The notes: a model not told the origin generated them from the letters alone. Counted from the stretch's first letter, positions 9,164 through 17,506 are shown. The stretch is 64,000 bases of DNA from Fodinibacter sp038258215 (GCA_038258215.1 JBBSQC010000005.1:62001-126000); one strand, 5' to 3'. Program-made: numbers and translations.

Positions 9164-9204
9164 CGTCCGGCAGGTTGACCCCCTGAGCCCACACCTGCCG
9201 GACG
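9164..9204. terminator. bidirectional hairpin terminator between coaA and the transglycosylase gene
   Basis: Perfect 12-base inverted repeat, arms CGTCCGGCAGGT (9164-9175) and ACCTGCCGGACG (9193-9204), with a 17-base loop. It lies in the 93-base gap between two convergent stops. There is no T-tract, as is common for actinobacterial terminators. Role is inferred from position. Confidence 0.75.
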
Positions 9205-9220
9205 CAAGAACCAGGGGCCC

Positions 9221-9949
9221 TCAGTACCAGTGGGGTGACCGGCTGTTCCACTGGTTGAGGGCGCTGCACGGGGAGCCGTACGACTTCTTGATGTAGTTCA
9301 GGCCCCACCGGATCTGGGTGACCGGGTTGGTCCGCCAGTCGCTGCCCATCGTGGCCATCTTGCGGCCCGGAAGGGACTGCGGGATGCCGTAGGCGCCGCT
9401 CGAGGAGTTCGCGGCCCGGTAGTCCCAGCCGCTCTCCCCGTTCCAGAGCTGGTTGAGGCAGGACCACTGCCCCTGACCGAAGCCGTACTCCGACATGACC
9501 ATCCGGGCCGCGGACTTCGGGTCGGACTGGGCGTTGGCGACGATCTGCTTGCGCTCCGCGGCTCGCGCGGCCTTCTGGGCGTCGGCCTTGCGCTCCTTGG
9601 CCAGGGCGGCCGCCTTGGCCTTCTGCACCGCGGCGGCTCGCGCGGCCACGGCTGCCTTCTGTGTGTTGCTCGCGGCTCGGTCGGCGCCGACCCGCACGTC
9701 GTCGGCCCGCTCGACGGCGATCTGCTCCGTGGAGGTGTCGGACGTCAGGCTGTCCACGGCGAAGGTCAGCGGTTCGGCTCGGGCCGAACCCCCGCTGAGG
9801 GTGGTGACGGCAGCCCCCCCGACGAGCAGCGTCGCCGCCATACCAGTCGCGACCACGGGTCGGCTGGATGCCAGCCCCCCCACACGGGCGAGAGCCCGAC
9901 GCCCGGAGACGGCGTGGCGGGCTGCGTGGTGTGCGGTGCGGTGCGGCAT
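9221..9949 (-). CDS. secreted lytic transglycosylase-like protein (SLT fold)
   Basis: The 242-residue product has a basic N-terminus, a hydrophobic segment around residues 33-55 ending in an Ala-rich signal cleavage region (GGSARAEP), then an Ala/Lys/Arg-rich helix with coiled-coil character (about 85-135), and a C-terminal SLT-like domain of about 90 residues. That domain shows LWNGESGWDYRAANSSSGAYG, with the catalytic glutamate in GESGW, followed by GIPQSLPG and WGLNYIKKSYGSPC. This fits small extracellular transglycosylases that cut peptidoglycan glycan strands. It is transcribed alone, away from phoH2. A long alternating Ala/Lys helix often acts as a spacer in this family. The substrate is inferred. 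Confidence 0.82.
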   Translation of the reverse strand: MPHRTAHHAARHAVSGRRALARVGGLASSRPVVATGMAATLLVGGAAVTTLSGGSARAEPLTFAVDSLTSDTSTEQIAVERADDVRVGADRAASNTQKAAVAARAAAVQKAKAAALAKERKADAQKAARAAERKQIVANAQSDPKSAARMVMSEYGFGQGQWSCLNQLWNGESGWDYRAANSSSGAYGIPQSLPGRKMATMGSDWRTNPVTQIRWGLNYIKKSYGSPCSALNQWNSRSPHWY

Positions 9950-10133
9950 ACGGCGGGGAGGACCTTCCGGACGGGAGCAGGGGGGAGGGCGTGGCGGACC
10001 AGGCCGTCGTTACCCAATTGAGACATCAACTGTACGGGCGGCCGGTGCGTCGGTGAAATCGACAACTGAGGACGCGCTCAGGTTGGGGCCGCGACTGCAC
10101 ACCTCACCCGGCGCGGGGCGCCTGCCCGCGGCC

Positions 10134-11489
10134 TCAGACCTCGATGCCCTCCAGCAGGTCGGTCACGAGCGCCGCGATGGGACTGCGCTCGGACCGGGTG
10201 AGGGTGACGTGAGAGAAGAGCGGGTGCCCCTTGAGCGCCTCCACGACCGCTACGACCCCGTCGTGGCGACCGACACGGAGGTTGTCACGCTGGGCCACGT
10301 CGTGGGTGAGCACGACCCGCGAGTTCTGTCCGATCCGGGACAGCACGGTGAGCAGCACGTTGCGCTCCAGGCTCTGCGCCTCGTCGACGATGACGAAAGC
10401 GTCGTGCAGGGACCGGCCGCGGATGTGGGTGAGCGGGAGCACCTCGAGCATGCCCCGGTCGAGCACCTCCTCGACGACCTCGCGCGACACCAGTGCCGAG
10501 AGGGTGTCGAACACCGCCTGGCCCCAAGGGTTCATCTTCTCCGCCTCGGAACCGGGCAGGTAGCCCAGCTCCTGGCCGCCCACGGCATACAACGGCCTGA
10601 AGACCACGACACGACGCTGCTGGCGGCGCTCCATCACCGCTTCCAGCCCGGCGCACAGCGCCAGGGCGGACTTCCCGGTGCCCGCCCGGCCCCCGAGGCT
10701 GACGATGCCGACGTCGGGGTCGAGGAGGATGTCGAGGGCGATGCGCTGCTCGGCGCTGCGCCCGTGCAGGCCGAAGGCGTCTCGGTCCCCGCGCACCAGG
10801 CGCACCTGCTTGTCGGGACCCACCCGCCCCAGGCCGGACCCGCGGGGCGAGAGCAGCACCAGGCCGGTGTGGCAGGGCAGCTCGGCGGCCGCCGCGCTCT
10901 CGAGCCGGCCGTACTCGTAGAGGTGGTCCATCTCTTCGACCGTGACGTCGAGCTCGTCCATGCCGGTCCACCCGGACTCGACGGCGAGCTCGGCGCGATA
11001 CTCATCCGCCTCGAGCCCGCACGCCGACGCCTTGACCCGCATCGGCAGGTCCTTGCTGACGATGGTCACGATCCGGCCCTCGTTGGCGAGGTTGCGCGCG
11101 ACCGCCAGGATGCGGGTGTCGTTGTCTCCGAGCCGAAACCCGGCCGGCAAAGACATCGTGTCCGTGTGGTTGAGCTCGACGAGCAGGGTGCCGCCGTCAT
11201 CTCCGACCGGTACCGGGGCGTCGAGGCGGCCGGCCTTGATGCGCAGGTCGTCGAGCAGGCGAAGGGCAGTGCGGGCGAAGTACCCGAGCTCGGGGTGGTG
11301 GCGCTTCGCCTCGAGCTCGGTGACGACCACGACGGGCAGCACGACCTCGTGCTCCTTGAACCGCATGATGGCTCGGGGGTCGGCCAGCAGCACCGAGGTG
11401 TCCAACACGTAGGTCCGGCGCGGCGGCTGCTCCCCACCCGTCGCCATGGCCTCGGTCGATCCGGCTGCGGGAACCTTGCTCGGGGTCAT
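10134..11489 (-). CDS. phoH2: PIN-PhoH fusion protein PhoH2 (RNase/RNA helicase type)
   Basis: The 451-residue protein joins an N-terminal PIN RNase domain (YVLDTSVLLADP, first acidic residue Asp30; GDNDTRILAVA near 121; SKDLPMRVKA near 145) to a C-terminal PhoH ATPase (Walker A GGRAGTGKSALALC at 266-279, VIVDEAQSLE as Walker B). PhoH2 proteins of mycobacteria unwind and cut RNA. The ATG at 11489 has a GAGGAG ribosome site six bases upstream; a longer in-frame ORF reaching 11642 lacks one. Three tandem 9-base repeats lie about 125 bases upstream. M. tuberculosis Rv1095 is the syntenic homologue. Confidence 0.92.
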   Translation of the reverse strand: MTPSKVPAAGSTEAMATGGEQPPRRTYVLDTSVLLADPRAIMRFKEHEVVLPVVVVTELEAKRHHPELGYFARTALRLLDDLRIKAGRLDAPVPVGDDGGTLLVELNHTDTMSLPAGFRLGDNDTRILAVARNLANEGRIVTIVSKDLPMRVKASACGLEADEYRAELAVESGWTGMDELDVTVEEMDHLYEYGRLESAAAAELPCHTGLVLLSPRGSGLGRVGPDKQVRLVRGDRDAFGLHGRSAEQRIALDILLDPDVGIVSLGGRAGTGKSALALCAGLEAVMERRQQRRVVVFRPLYAVGGQELGYLPGSEAEKMNPWGQAVFDTLSALVSREVVEEVLDRGMLEVLPLTHIRGRSLHDAFVIVDEAQSLERNVLLTVLSRIGQNSRVVLTHDVAQRDNLRVGRHDGVVAVVEALKGHPLFSHVTLTRSERSPIAALVTDLLEGIEV

Positions 11490-11613
11490 CGCCACTCCTC
11501 GGGGGTCGAGCACATCGGTGCATCGAACGTACGACTGCCCGCACCCCCGTCCACGCCGCCACGCCGGTTCGTGCCGTCGGCGTCTGTGAACACCACGCGT
11601 CGCTGCTGTGTCG

Positions 11614-11640
11614 GTGTGACCAGTGTGATTGGTGTGACTC
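11614..11640. repeat. three tandem 9-base GTGTGA repeats upstream of phoH2
   Basis: Three head-to-tail units, GTGTGACCA, GTGTGATTG and GTGTGACTC, occupy 27 bases in the 258-base gap between the uppS stop and the phoH2 start. On the phoH2 strand each reads as TCACAC every 9 bases. Helically phased repeats like this suggest a regulator binding site; MtrA-type response regulators use GTCACA-like direct repeats, but the match is only partial. The rest of the gap shows nothing I recognise. Confidence 0.4.
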
Positions 11641-11747
11641 ACGAAGCCTGTGGGGCGGATGAGGACGTCGTGTCCGCTTCCGAACGGATCACCGGCCGTC
11701 GACGGCGCCAGGAACCCGCCAGCAGAGCGACGGCTCGCGCCCGCCGA

Positions 11748-12509
11748 TCAGGATCCGAAGCGGCGGTTGCGCTCGCCGTACGCCCGCAGCGCGCGCAGGA
11801 AGTCGACCTTGCGGAAGTCGGGCCAGTACGCCTCACAGAAGTAGAACTCGCTGTGCGCGCTCTGCCAGAGCAGGAAGCCACCCAGGCGCTGCTCCCCCGA
11901 CGTGCGGATCACGAGGTCGGGGTCGGGCTGGCCCTTGGTGTAGAGGTGCTCGGCGATGTGCTCGACGTCGATGACCTCCGCCAGCTCCTCGATGCTCGTG
12001 CCCCTCGAGGCGTGCTCGTGGAGCAGGGAACGGACGGCGTCGGCGATCTCGCGGCGTCCCCCGTAGCCGACCGCCACGTTGACAAGCATTCCCTCGGCGT
12101 CGCGGGTCCGGTCGCCGGCGGCCTTGAGCTGCTGTGCGGTGTTGGCGGGCAGCAGGTCGAGCGCTCCGACGGTGTGGATCCGCCACCGGTGGGTGTCGGC
12201 CAGCATGTCGACCGCTCGCCCGATGATGTCGAGCAGCGGAGTCAGCTCCGGCTCGGGACGGTTGAGGTTGTCGGTGGAGAGCAGCCACAGGGTGACCACC
12301 TCGACCCCGACCTCCTCGCACCAGGACAGGAGGTTCGCGATGTTGTCCGCCCCCGCCTGGTGCCCCTCACTGGCCCCGGCGCCCCGGGCCCGGGCCCACC
12401 TGCGGTTGCCGTCCAACATCACGCCGACGTGCCGTGGGACGGGGGCGCTGCCGAGCTCCTTGGTGAGACGGCGAGCGTAGGCGGCATACAGGACGTCACT
12501 GAGCCCCAT
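11748..12509 (-). CDS. uppS: short-chain cis-prenyltransferase (isoprenyl transferase, UppS family)
   Basis: Polyprenyl diphosphate synthase of the cis-prenyltransferase fold, 253 residues. HVGVMLDGNRRWAR near residue 25 carries the catalytic Asp; SEGHQAGADNI, WLLSTDNLNRP, and DLVIRTSGEQRLGGFLLWQSAHSEFYF (start near 195) are family blocks. The N-terminus MGLSDVLYAAYARRL resembles the mycobacterial Rv1086 type, which makes Z,E-farnesyl diphosphate rather than the C55 product, so this may be the short-chain enzyme that primes decaprenyl synthesis. The start at 12509 follows GGGAGGG; a longer ORF to 12560 is less likely. It is divergent from trhA, as Rv1086 is from Rv1085c. Confidence 0.9.
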   Translation of the reverse strand: MGLSDVLYAAYARRLTKELGSAPVPRHVGVMLDGNRRWARARGAGASEGHQAGADNIANLLSWCEEVGVEVVTLWLLSTDNLNRPEPELTPLLDIIGRAVDMLADTHRWRIHTVGALDLLPANTAQQLKAAGDRTRDAEGMLVNVAVGYGGRREIADAVRSLLHEHASRGTSIEELAEVIDVEHIAEHLYTKGQPDPDLVIRTSGEQRLGGFLLWQSAHSEFYFCEAYWPDFRKVDFLRALRAYGERNRRFGS

Positions 12510-12634
12510 CTGCCCTCCCACGTCTCGAGAGCCGCGGGAGTCCTCCAGCGGCGGCGCCACTCACGGTACTCCGCACCCTCCCGCCGGTCTCGGAGGACGC
12601 TCGGCGGAGCCCGTCGATGCTCGCGATCGCAACC

Positions 12635-12654
12635 AACCTACGCTCGCGTAGGTT
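12635..12654. promoter_or_regulatory. 20-base palindromic operator in the trhA promoter
   Basis: AACCTACGC and GCGTAGGTT are perfect 9-base arms around TC. The site lies 11 bases before the trhA ATG, directly against TAGGCT, which may be the -10 element, so a bound dimer would block trhA transcription. The uppS start is about 125 bases away. The symmetry is seen; the regulator (TetR-like from site shape) is inference. Confidence 0.6.
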
Positions 12655-12665
12655 AGGCTGAGGTC

Positions 12666-13379
12666 ATGAACCCCCAGCCCCGACGGACCCAGGACTCCGG
12701 TCCTCTCGAGGCCCTGGAGGTCAAGGTCGAGGCGGTCGTGCTCAAGGTCAAGCCCCGACTGCGCGGCTGGCTGCACGCCGGGATGACCCCCGTGGCGCTC
12801 GTCGCCGGTGTCGTGCTCGTGGTGCTGGCCGGGACCGCTCAGGAGAAGATGTCCGCCGCCGTCTTCGCCGGCACCGCCGTGCTTCTCTTCGCGACTTCCG
12901 CGGTCTACCACCGCGGCACCTGGTCCCCCCGGGTGGATGCCGTCCTGCGGCGGTTCGACCACTCCAACATCTTTCTCATCATCGCCGGGAGCTACACCCC
13001 GTTCGCGCTCCTGCTGCCCGCTGACCAGGCCCGGACCCTGCTCCTCATCGTCTGGTCGGGCGCCATCATGGGCGTCGCCTTCAGGGTGTTCTGGGCGGGG
13101 GCGCCGCGCTGGCTCTACGTGCCGGTCTACGTGCTGCTCGGCTGGGTGGCCGTCTTCTATTTCAGCCCGCTCCTCGAGCATGCGGGGGTGGCGGTCATGA
13201 CGTGGGTGGTCATCGGTGGTGTGCTCTACAGCCTCGGTGCCCTCGTCTACGGGACGAAGCGGCCGGACATCTCCCCGCGCTGGTTCGGCTTCCACGAGGT
13301 GTTCCACGCGCTCACTATCCTGGCCTTCACGGCCCACTTCGTGGCAGCGTCCCTGGCGCTGACCGGACCGACCGTCTGA
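12666..13379 (+). CDS. trhA: hemolysin III / TrhA family membrane protein (PAQR-type)
   Basis: Integral membrane protein of 237 residues with seven predicted transmembrane segments. Family motifs are SAVYHRGTW (about residue 78; first His), FDHSNIFLIIAGSYTPF (98-114) and GFHEVFHALTILAFTAHF (near the C-terminus; later His residues), which together form the metal-binding site of the hemolysin III/adiponectin receptor fold. In E. coli TrhA is linked to membrane energetics and fluidity rather than true haemolysis. The gene is divergent from uppS, and its promoter carries a 20-base palindrome. Leader is only a few bases long from the presumed -10. Confidence 0.88.
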   Translation: MNPQPRRTQDSGPLEALEVKVEAVVLKVKPRLRGWLHAGMTPVALVAGVVLVVLAGTAQEKMSAAVFAGTAVLLFATSAVYHRGTWSPRVDAVLRRFDHSNIFLIIAGSYTPFALLLPADQARTLLLIVWSGAIMGVAFRVFWAGAPRWLYVPVYVLLGWVAVFYFSPLLEHAGVAVMTWVVIGGVLYSLGALVYGTKRPDISPRWFGFHEVFHALTILAFTAHFVAASLALTGPTV

Positions 13380-13413
13380 CCGAACGGGCGCCGGACCGGA
13401 TGCCGGGCACGGC

Positions 13414-13749
13414 TCAGGTTCGGTCGGGCTCCGCCCGACCACCCTCGTCCTCGTGGTTGTCGTCCTGGTCCTCCATCGGATCCGGGCTGGCCCGTTCCGC
13501 GGGGGCGGGCCCCTGGGCCGCAGCCTCCTCGAGGTCGACCGGGGGCTCAGCCGCGGCGGCCGCGGCCAGGTCCGACTCGGTGGCCTGCGGCTCGTCGTTT
13601 CGCCGGTGGGCGGCCTGCTGGCGATAGGACATCCGCCGCATCCGAGCGTTCATGTTGCGCATGAGGAACCAGAGGACCAACGCCAGGAGGAAGAAGGCCA
13701 CGAACGCGAGGAAACCGGGGCCGGCGTCGTTGGCTGCTGGGTCGTTCAC
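13414..13749 (-). CDS. small single-pass membrane protein downstream of mca
   Basis: The 111-residue product has one transmembrane segment near the N-terminus (about residues 13-31), a basic stretch MRNMNARMRRMSYRQQ after it, and an acidic, disordered C-terminal tail. GTG at 13749 directly abuts the mca stop, so it is almost certainly cotranscribed and coupled. M. tuberculosis has a comparable small gene, Rv1083, next to mca (Rv1082). The function is unknown; the topology suggests a cytoplasmic tail after a single anchor. Confidence 0.75.
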   Translation of the reverse strand: MNDPAANDAGPGFLAFVAFFLLALVLWFLMRNMNARMRRMSYRQQAAHRRNDEPQATESDLAAAAAAEPPVDLEEAAAQGPAPAERASPDPMEDQDDNHEDEGGRAEPDRT

Positions 13750-14685
13750 CTAGCTGCGCTCCTGTCGGGTGTCGTGCGCGATGGTGAGACCGTTCGACCG
13801 TGCGAGCGCATCGGCCACGGCCACGGTCTCCGGCAGCCCGGCGAAGAGGTCGTCCTCGCCCTCCGCGATCGGGACGAAGGACAGCGCGGCCTCGAAGTCC
13901 TCGGTCGGCCAGATCTCGGCCTGCACCTCGCGGGAGACGCGGAACCACGAGCCATCCGGGTCGACCTGGGTGGCGTGGGCGAGCAACGCGGCGTCACGGC
14001 GCTCGAACCAGGCCGAGCACTCGACCCTCGTGGTCACGGGGCGGTCGGGCCGACTCCAGTTCTCCAACCACTCGGCGTAGGGGCTTTCCTCCCCGAGCGC
14101 CGTGAGCGCCTCGTGGAACGCGCCGATCCTGGCCTTGCTGAACGTCTGGTTGTAGTACACCTTCAGCGGCTGCCATGCCTCCCCCGCGTGCTTGAACGCC
14201 TCCGGGTCGCCGGCCGCGACGACGGCCGCCATCGAGACGACGTGACACATGATGTGGTCGGGATGCGGATAACCCCCGTTCTCGTCGTAGGTCGTCATCA
14301 CGTGCGGGCGGAACCGTCGGATCTCCCGCACCAGCGCCTCCGTGGTCACCTCGACCGGCTCGAGGGCGAAGCAGCCCTCCGGCAGCGGGGGGACCGGATC
14401 CCCCTCGGGCAGGCCGGAGTCGACGAACCCGAGCCAGGCGTGGTCGACCCCGAGCACCTCGCGGGCCGCGGCCATCTCGTCGCGGCGCACCTGGGCGAGG
14501 TCCCGGATGATGTGGGCGTCTTCCTTGAGCCTGGGGTTGAGCACGTCCCCACGCTCTCCCCCGGTGCACGAGACGACGAGCACCTCGTGGCCCTGGTCGA
14601 CGTACCGCGCCATGGTGGCCGCGCCCTTGCTGGACTCGTCGTCGGGGTGCGCGTGGACGCACATCAGGCGGAGCCGGTCGGACAC
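13750..14685 (-). CDS. mca: mycothiol S-conjugate amidase Mca
   Basis: Zinc amidase that cleaves mycothiol-toxin conjugates to release mercapturic acids for export; a hallmark of mycothiol-producing actinobacteria. The 311-residue protein has the LmbE/MshB fold: CVHAHPDDESSKG (zinc ligands His13, Asp16) and NGGYPHPDHIMCH (third ligand region). It matches Mca rather than the paralogue MshB in gene context: followed by a small membrane gene and divergent from a DUF4307 gene and greA, as in M. tuberculosis Rv1080c-Rv1083. GTG at 14685 follows GAAGGGG and immediately precedes the conserved N-terminal strand. Confidence 0.92.
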   Translation of the reverse strand: MSDRLRLMCVHAHPDDESSKGAATMARYVDQGHEVLVVSCTGGERGDVLNPRLKEDAHIIRDLAQVRRDEMAAAREVLGVDHAWLGFVDSGLPEGDPVPPLPEGCFALEPVEVTTEALVREIRRFRPHVMTTYDENGGYPHPDHIMCHVVSMAAVVAAGDPEAFKHAGEAWQPLKVYYNQTFSKARIGAFHEALTALGEESPYAEWLENWSRPDRPVTTRVECSAWFERRDAALLAHATQVDPDGSWFRVSREVQAEIWPTEDFEAALSFVPIAEGEDDLFAGLPETVAVADALARSNGLTIAHDTRQERS

Positions 14686-14780
14686 TGCGGGACCCCTTCG
14701 GTGCGGCGGCCTCGGGGCGTCCCCGAGAATGGACACCCATCCTCTCACCGCACGAGGACACCCTCGACATCAGGACCGGT

Positions 14781-15158
14781 ATGCCGCTGCCCCGCCCCGC
14801 CCCCGGAACGACGCGATGGTGGGTCGTCGGTGCCACCGGCTGCCTCCTGGCCGTGGGGGTCATCATCTGGTGGGGAATCGTCTCCACCGTCGGCAGCGTG
14901 CGCCCGGAGGTGACGGCCTACGCGGTGAAGTCCGACTCGGTGGTGCTCGTGGAGTACGACCTGCACCGGCCGGAGGGTGTGCCGGTGGTCTGCCAGGTCG
15001 TCGCGCTGGACAGCGGGAAGGGCCGGGTGGGCGCAGTGGAGGACCGGGTCCCGGCATCCGGCCCGTCCTCCGTGCACCGGGAGGTCCGGGTGCGCACGAG
15101 CGCCCGCGCCGTGACCGGCGTGGTGGACTCCTGCGTGCGCGTCACCTCCACCCCCTGA
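14781..15158 (+). CDS. DUF4307 membrane-anchored protein
   Basis: The 125-residue protein has one transmembrane helix at about residues 13-34, then an extracytoplasmic domain of about 90 residues that is rich in beta strands (VEYDLHRPEGVPVVCQVVAL, DSCVRV). This matches DUF4307, a family found between mca and greA in actinobacteria (Rv1081c in M. tuberculosis). Two cysteines in the outer domain could form a disulfide. Function is unknown; the constant location suggests a link to envelope or thiol homeostasis, which is inference. Confidence 0.82.
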   Translation: MPLPRPAPGTTRWWVVGATGCLLAVGVIIWWGIVSTVGSVRPEVTAYAVKSDSVVLVEYDLHRPEGVPVVCQVVALDSGKGRVGAVEDRVPASGPSSVHREVRVRTSARAVTGVVDSCVRVTSTP

Positions 15159-15219
15159 CTCGACTTCTTGCCCCCCAGCCACGTCGTGGGTCACCAGGAG
15201 GCCGCCCGGACGTGGCGGA

Positions 15220-15248
15220 TTCGCAATATGTGGGTGGGTTGGTAGACT
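15220..15248 (+). promoter_or_regulatory. probable greA promoter
   Basis: TTCGCA (15220-15225), a 17-base spacer and TAGACT (15243-15248) fit a housekeeping sigma promoter. It would give a leader of about 125 bases before the greA GTG, with no riboswitch or attenuator that I can recognise in it. Confidence 0.55.
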
Positions 15249-15381
15249 GACTCTTTCCACTATCGGGTCTGGGTCCGAGCGGTTGCCGTCCATCGGTGTC
15301 GCGGACCCGGGCCCGTTGCCGTAGCCCGCAGTGCCGCCTCGTGCGGACGGTGGGTGCGACCCACGATTCAGGAGTAGTCAC

Positions 15382-15870
15382 GTGACCGAGACAGCCAACA
15401 AGGCGAGCTACCTCACCCAGGGTGCCTTCGACCGTCTCAAGGGCGAGCTCGACGAGCTGTCGGGCCCGGGCCGGAGCGACATCACCAAGAAGATCGAGGC
15501 CGCCCGCGAGGAGGGTGACCTCAAGGAGAACGGCGGCTACCACGCGGCCCGCGAGGAGCAGGGCAAGATGGAGGCCCGCATCCGCCAGCTGACCCAGCTC
15601 CTGGAGACGGCCGTCATCGGCGAGACCCCGCCCGACGACGGCGTGGTCGAGCCCGGCATGGTCGTGAAGGTCGCCATGTTCGGCGATGAGGAGACCTTCC
15701 TGCTGGGGTCGCGCGAGATCAACGACGACACGATGCAGGTCTACTCCGAGAAGTCGCCCATCGGTGCCGCCGTCAACGGCGCGAAGATCGGCGATCTGGT
15801 GACGTACGAGGCTCCCAATGGCAAGCACATCGAGGTGAAGGTCCTCGCGACCACCCCCTACGAGGGCTGA
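15382..15870 (+). CDS. greA: transcription elongation factor GreA
   Basis: GreA rescues backtracked RNA polymerase by promoting transcript cleavage. The 162-residue protein has the N-terminal coiled coil (YLTQGAFDRLKGELDEL to about residue 80) with the acidic tip AREEGDLKENGGYHAAREEQ carrying the paired acidic residues, and the C-terminal FKBP-like domain (SREINDDTMQVYSEKSPIGAAVNG). GTG at 15382 is preceded by AGGAG eight bases away; the longer ORF from 15331 adds unconserved sequence. Gene order with DUF4307 and mca is as in mycobacteria. Confidence 0.96.
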   Translation: MTETANKASYLTQGAFDRLKGELDELSGPGRSDITKKIEAAREEGDLKENGGYHAAREEQGKMEARIRQLTQLLETAVIGETPPDDGVVEPGMVVKVAMFGDEETFLLGSREINDDTMQVYSEKSPIGAAVNGAKIGDLVTYEAPNGKHIEVKVLATTPYEG

Positions 15871-15948
15871 GCCACCGCTCAGACCAGTCGGGTTCCACTC
15901 GTCACGACACCTCAGCCCGTCAGGCTTCCCCTCCGGCCGAGCGAGCGC

Positions 15949-16365
15949 TCATCGCACCAGGCAGAACGGGTGCCCGGCCGGGTCGAGGTAGACGACGAAG
16001 CCACCTTCCACGGACGGCTGGTGCTCGTGCCGGGTGGCTCCCGCAGCGAGCACCTGCCGCTCGCCCTCCGCCAGGTCGGCGATCTGCAGGTCGAGGTGGA
16101 ACTGCTGGGGGTGCGAGCCCGCCGGCCAGGTCGGGGCGATGAAGTCGCCGATGCGCTGGAAGGCCAGGGTCGCGCGCCCGTCGGGCTGCTGCGGGGACAC
16201 CCCACCGCCGGGCGGCACGAGGGTCACCCAGTCGTCGTCGGAGGAGTCCTCGACCTGCCAGCCGAGAACCTGGGCGTAGAACGCGCCGAGGGCGCGCGCG
16301 TCGGGACAGTCGAGCACCACGAGGTCGAGGACGGGTCGTGGCGGGGCCGCTGTGTGCTCACTCAT
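15949..16365 (-). CDS. VOC (glyoxalase/bleomycin resistance-like) family protein
   Basis: The 138-residue product is a single vicinal-oxygen-chelate unit pair: LDLVVLDCPDARALGAFYAQVLGW at the start, FHLDLQIADLAEGERQVLAAGA in the middle and VVYLDPAGHPFCLVR at the end, the common pattern of glyoxalase-like dioxygenase or resistance proteins. The usual metal ligands appear as H in QQFHLDLQ, while the first position is not a clear His or Gln, so catalytic activity is uncertain. It is convergent with greA and transcribed alone from ATG 16365. Substrate unknown. Confidence 0.8.
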   Translation of the reverse strand: MSEHTAAPPRPVLDLVVLDCPDARALGAFYAQVLGWQVEDSSDDDWVTLVPPGGGVSPQQPDGRATLAFQRIGDFIAPTWPAGSHPQQFHLDLQIADLAEGERQVLAAGATRHEHQPSVEGGFVVYLDPAGHPFCLVR

Positions 16366-16432
16366 GCGCGTGAGGCTACGACAGCCCACCGACAGGTGTC
16401 TCGCCCATTTCGGCCCGTCCGGGGGGCGCCGT

Positions 16433-17506
16433 TCAGCCGCTGACGTGACCCCGAAGGAGGGCTCCCACCCGCGCCGCCTCCTCGGCCGTGTTGTTGACGT
16501 GGAAGGACACCCTCAGCCGCCCGGCCCGCTCCGCCGCGACGACCTGCTGCTCGGCGAGCAGGCTACGCACGCTCTTGTCAGCGCGCAGTGAGCGGATGGC
16601 CCCACCCGTGACCTCGACCCCGGCGGCCTCGGCGAACACCTCCTCGAGCGCCACCGCATGGTCCTGCAGGGCACTCGCACCGACGCCCTCCAGGAACGCG
16701 AGGGACGCCTCGGTGCCGACCCACGCCTGCCACCCGGGCGACACGTCGAAGCGTCGGGCCCCCTCGGCCAGGCGCAGCGGCAGCCCGTAGATGGAGGACC
16801 ACCGGTCGGCCCCGGCGTACCACCCCGCGCTGATGGGAGCCAGCGCGCCGACCCGGTCCGGCGCCACCGTGAGGAAGGCCGTCCCGCGCGGCGACAACAG
16901 CCACTTGTAGGCGCTGCACACGGTGTAGGCGAAGCGGCTCGCGTCGACCACGAGCCACCCCGCGGCCTGGGTCAGGTCGACGAGCACATCGACGCCGTGG
17001 TGGCCGGCGGCACGGACGAGCGGGTCGAGCGGCGCCACGGCCCCGGTCGAGGACTGCACGGCCGAGAGCGCGACCAGCCCGGTGTCGCCGTCGACGTGGT
17101 CGGCGATGTCGCCGAGCGGCACCTCGACGACCCGCACGCCGCGATGCGCGTGTGCGGCGAAGGGGAAGGTCACGCTGGTGAACTCCCCGGTGGGCACGAG
17201 CACCGTCGCGCCGTCCGGCACGGCCGCGGCGACGATCGAGACCAGGGGCGAGACCTGGTGCCCCACGGCCACCGACCCGGCCCGGACCCCCACCAGCCGG
17301 GCGTATGCCGCTCGCGCCCGGTCGATGACGTCGTCGTAGTCGGGTGCGTGGGCCACTCCGCGCCCCCACTCCTCGAGCGCACCGCGCACGGCATCCGTCG
17401 TCGTTCGTGGGGGTAGCCCCATCGTCGCCGAGTTGAGGTAGGTGCCGTCGGCGTCGAACTCGGCCGACCAGGGCCAGGCCCGGTCCTCGCCCTGCTTCGC
17501 GGTCAT
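16433..17506 (-). CDS. class V aminotransferase, EgtE-like PLP enzyme
   Basis: Fold-type I PLP enzyme, 357 residues. Lys201 in CSAYKWLLSPRG is the likely Schiff-base lysine, with DLTQAAGWLVVD just upstream giving the cofactor-binding Asp. The sequence resembles the EgtE/cysteine-desulfurase-like group of class V enzymes, but no other ergothioneine gene (egtB, egtD) is present here, so a desulfurase or lyase role is open. The ATG overlaps the stop of the upstream glmL-like gene by 4 bases, so the pair is coupled. The reading frame stays open for 170 codons upstream through glmL, but that part is antisense-like shadow. Confidence 0.8.
   Translation of the reverse strand: MTAKQGEDRAWPWSAEFDADGTYLNSATMGLPPRTTTDAVRGALEEWGRGVAHAPDYDDVIDRARAAYARLVGVRAGSVAVGHQVSPLVSIVAAAVPDGATVLVPTGEFTSVTFPFAAHAHRGVRVVEVPLGDIADHVDGDTGLVALSAVQSSTGAVAPLDPLVRAAGHHGVDVLVDLTQAAGWLVVDASRFAYTVCSAYKWLLSPRGTAFLTVAPDRVGALAPISAGWYAGADRWSSIYGLPLRLAEGARRFDVSPGWQAWVGTEASLAFLEGVGASALQDHAVALEEVFAEAAGVEVTGGAIRSLRADKSVRSLLAEQQVVAAERAGRLRVSFHVNNTAEEAARVGALLRGHVSG

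Noticed and set aside
9950..10133. Possible ydaO (c-di-AMP) or other riboswitch before the lytic transglycosylase gene
   Set aside because: Such riboswitches often precede actinobacterial cell-wall hydrolase genes, but the 184-base leader lacks the conserved core elements that I could recognise.
16433..17506. An ergothioneine biosynthesis cluster based on the EgtE-like enzyme
   Set aside because: No egtA, egtB, egtC or egtD gene is present in the window; only the PLP-enzyme family matches.
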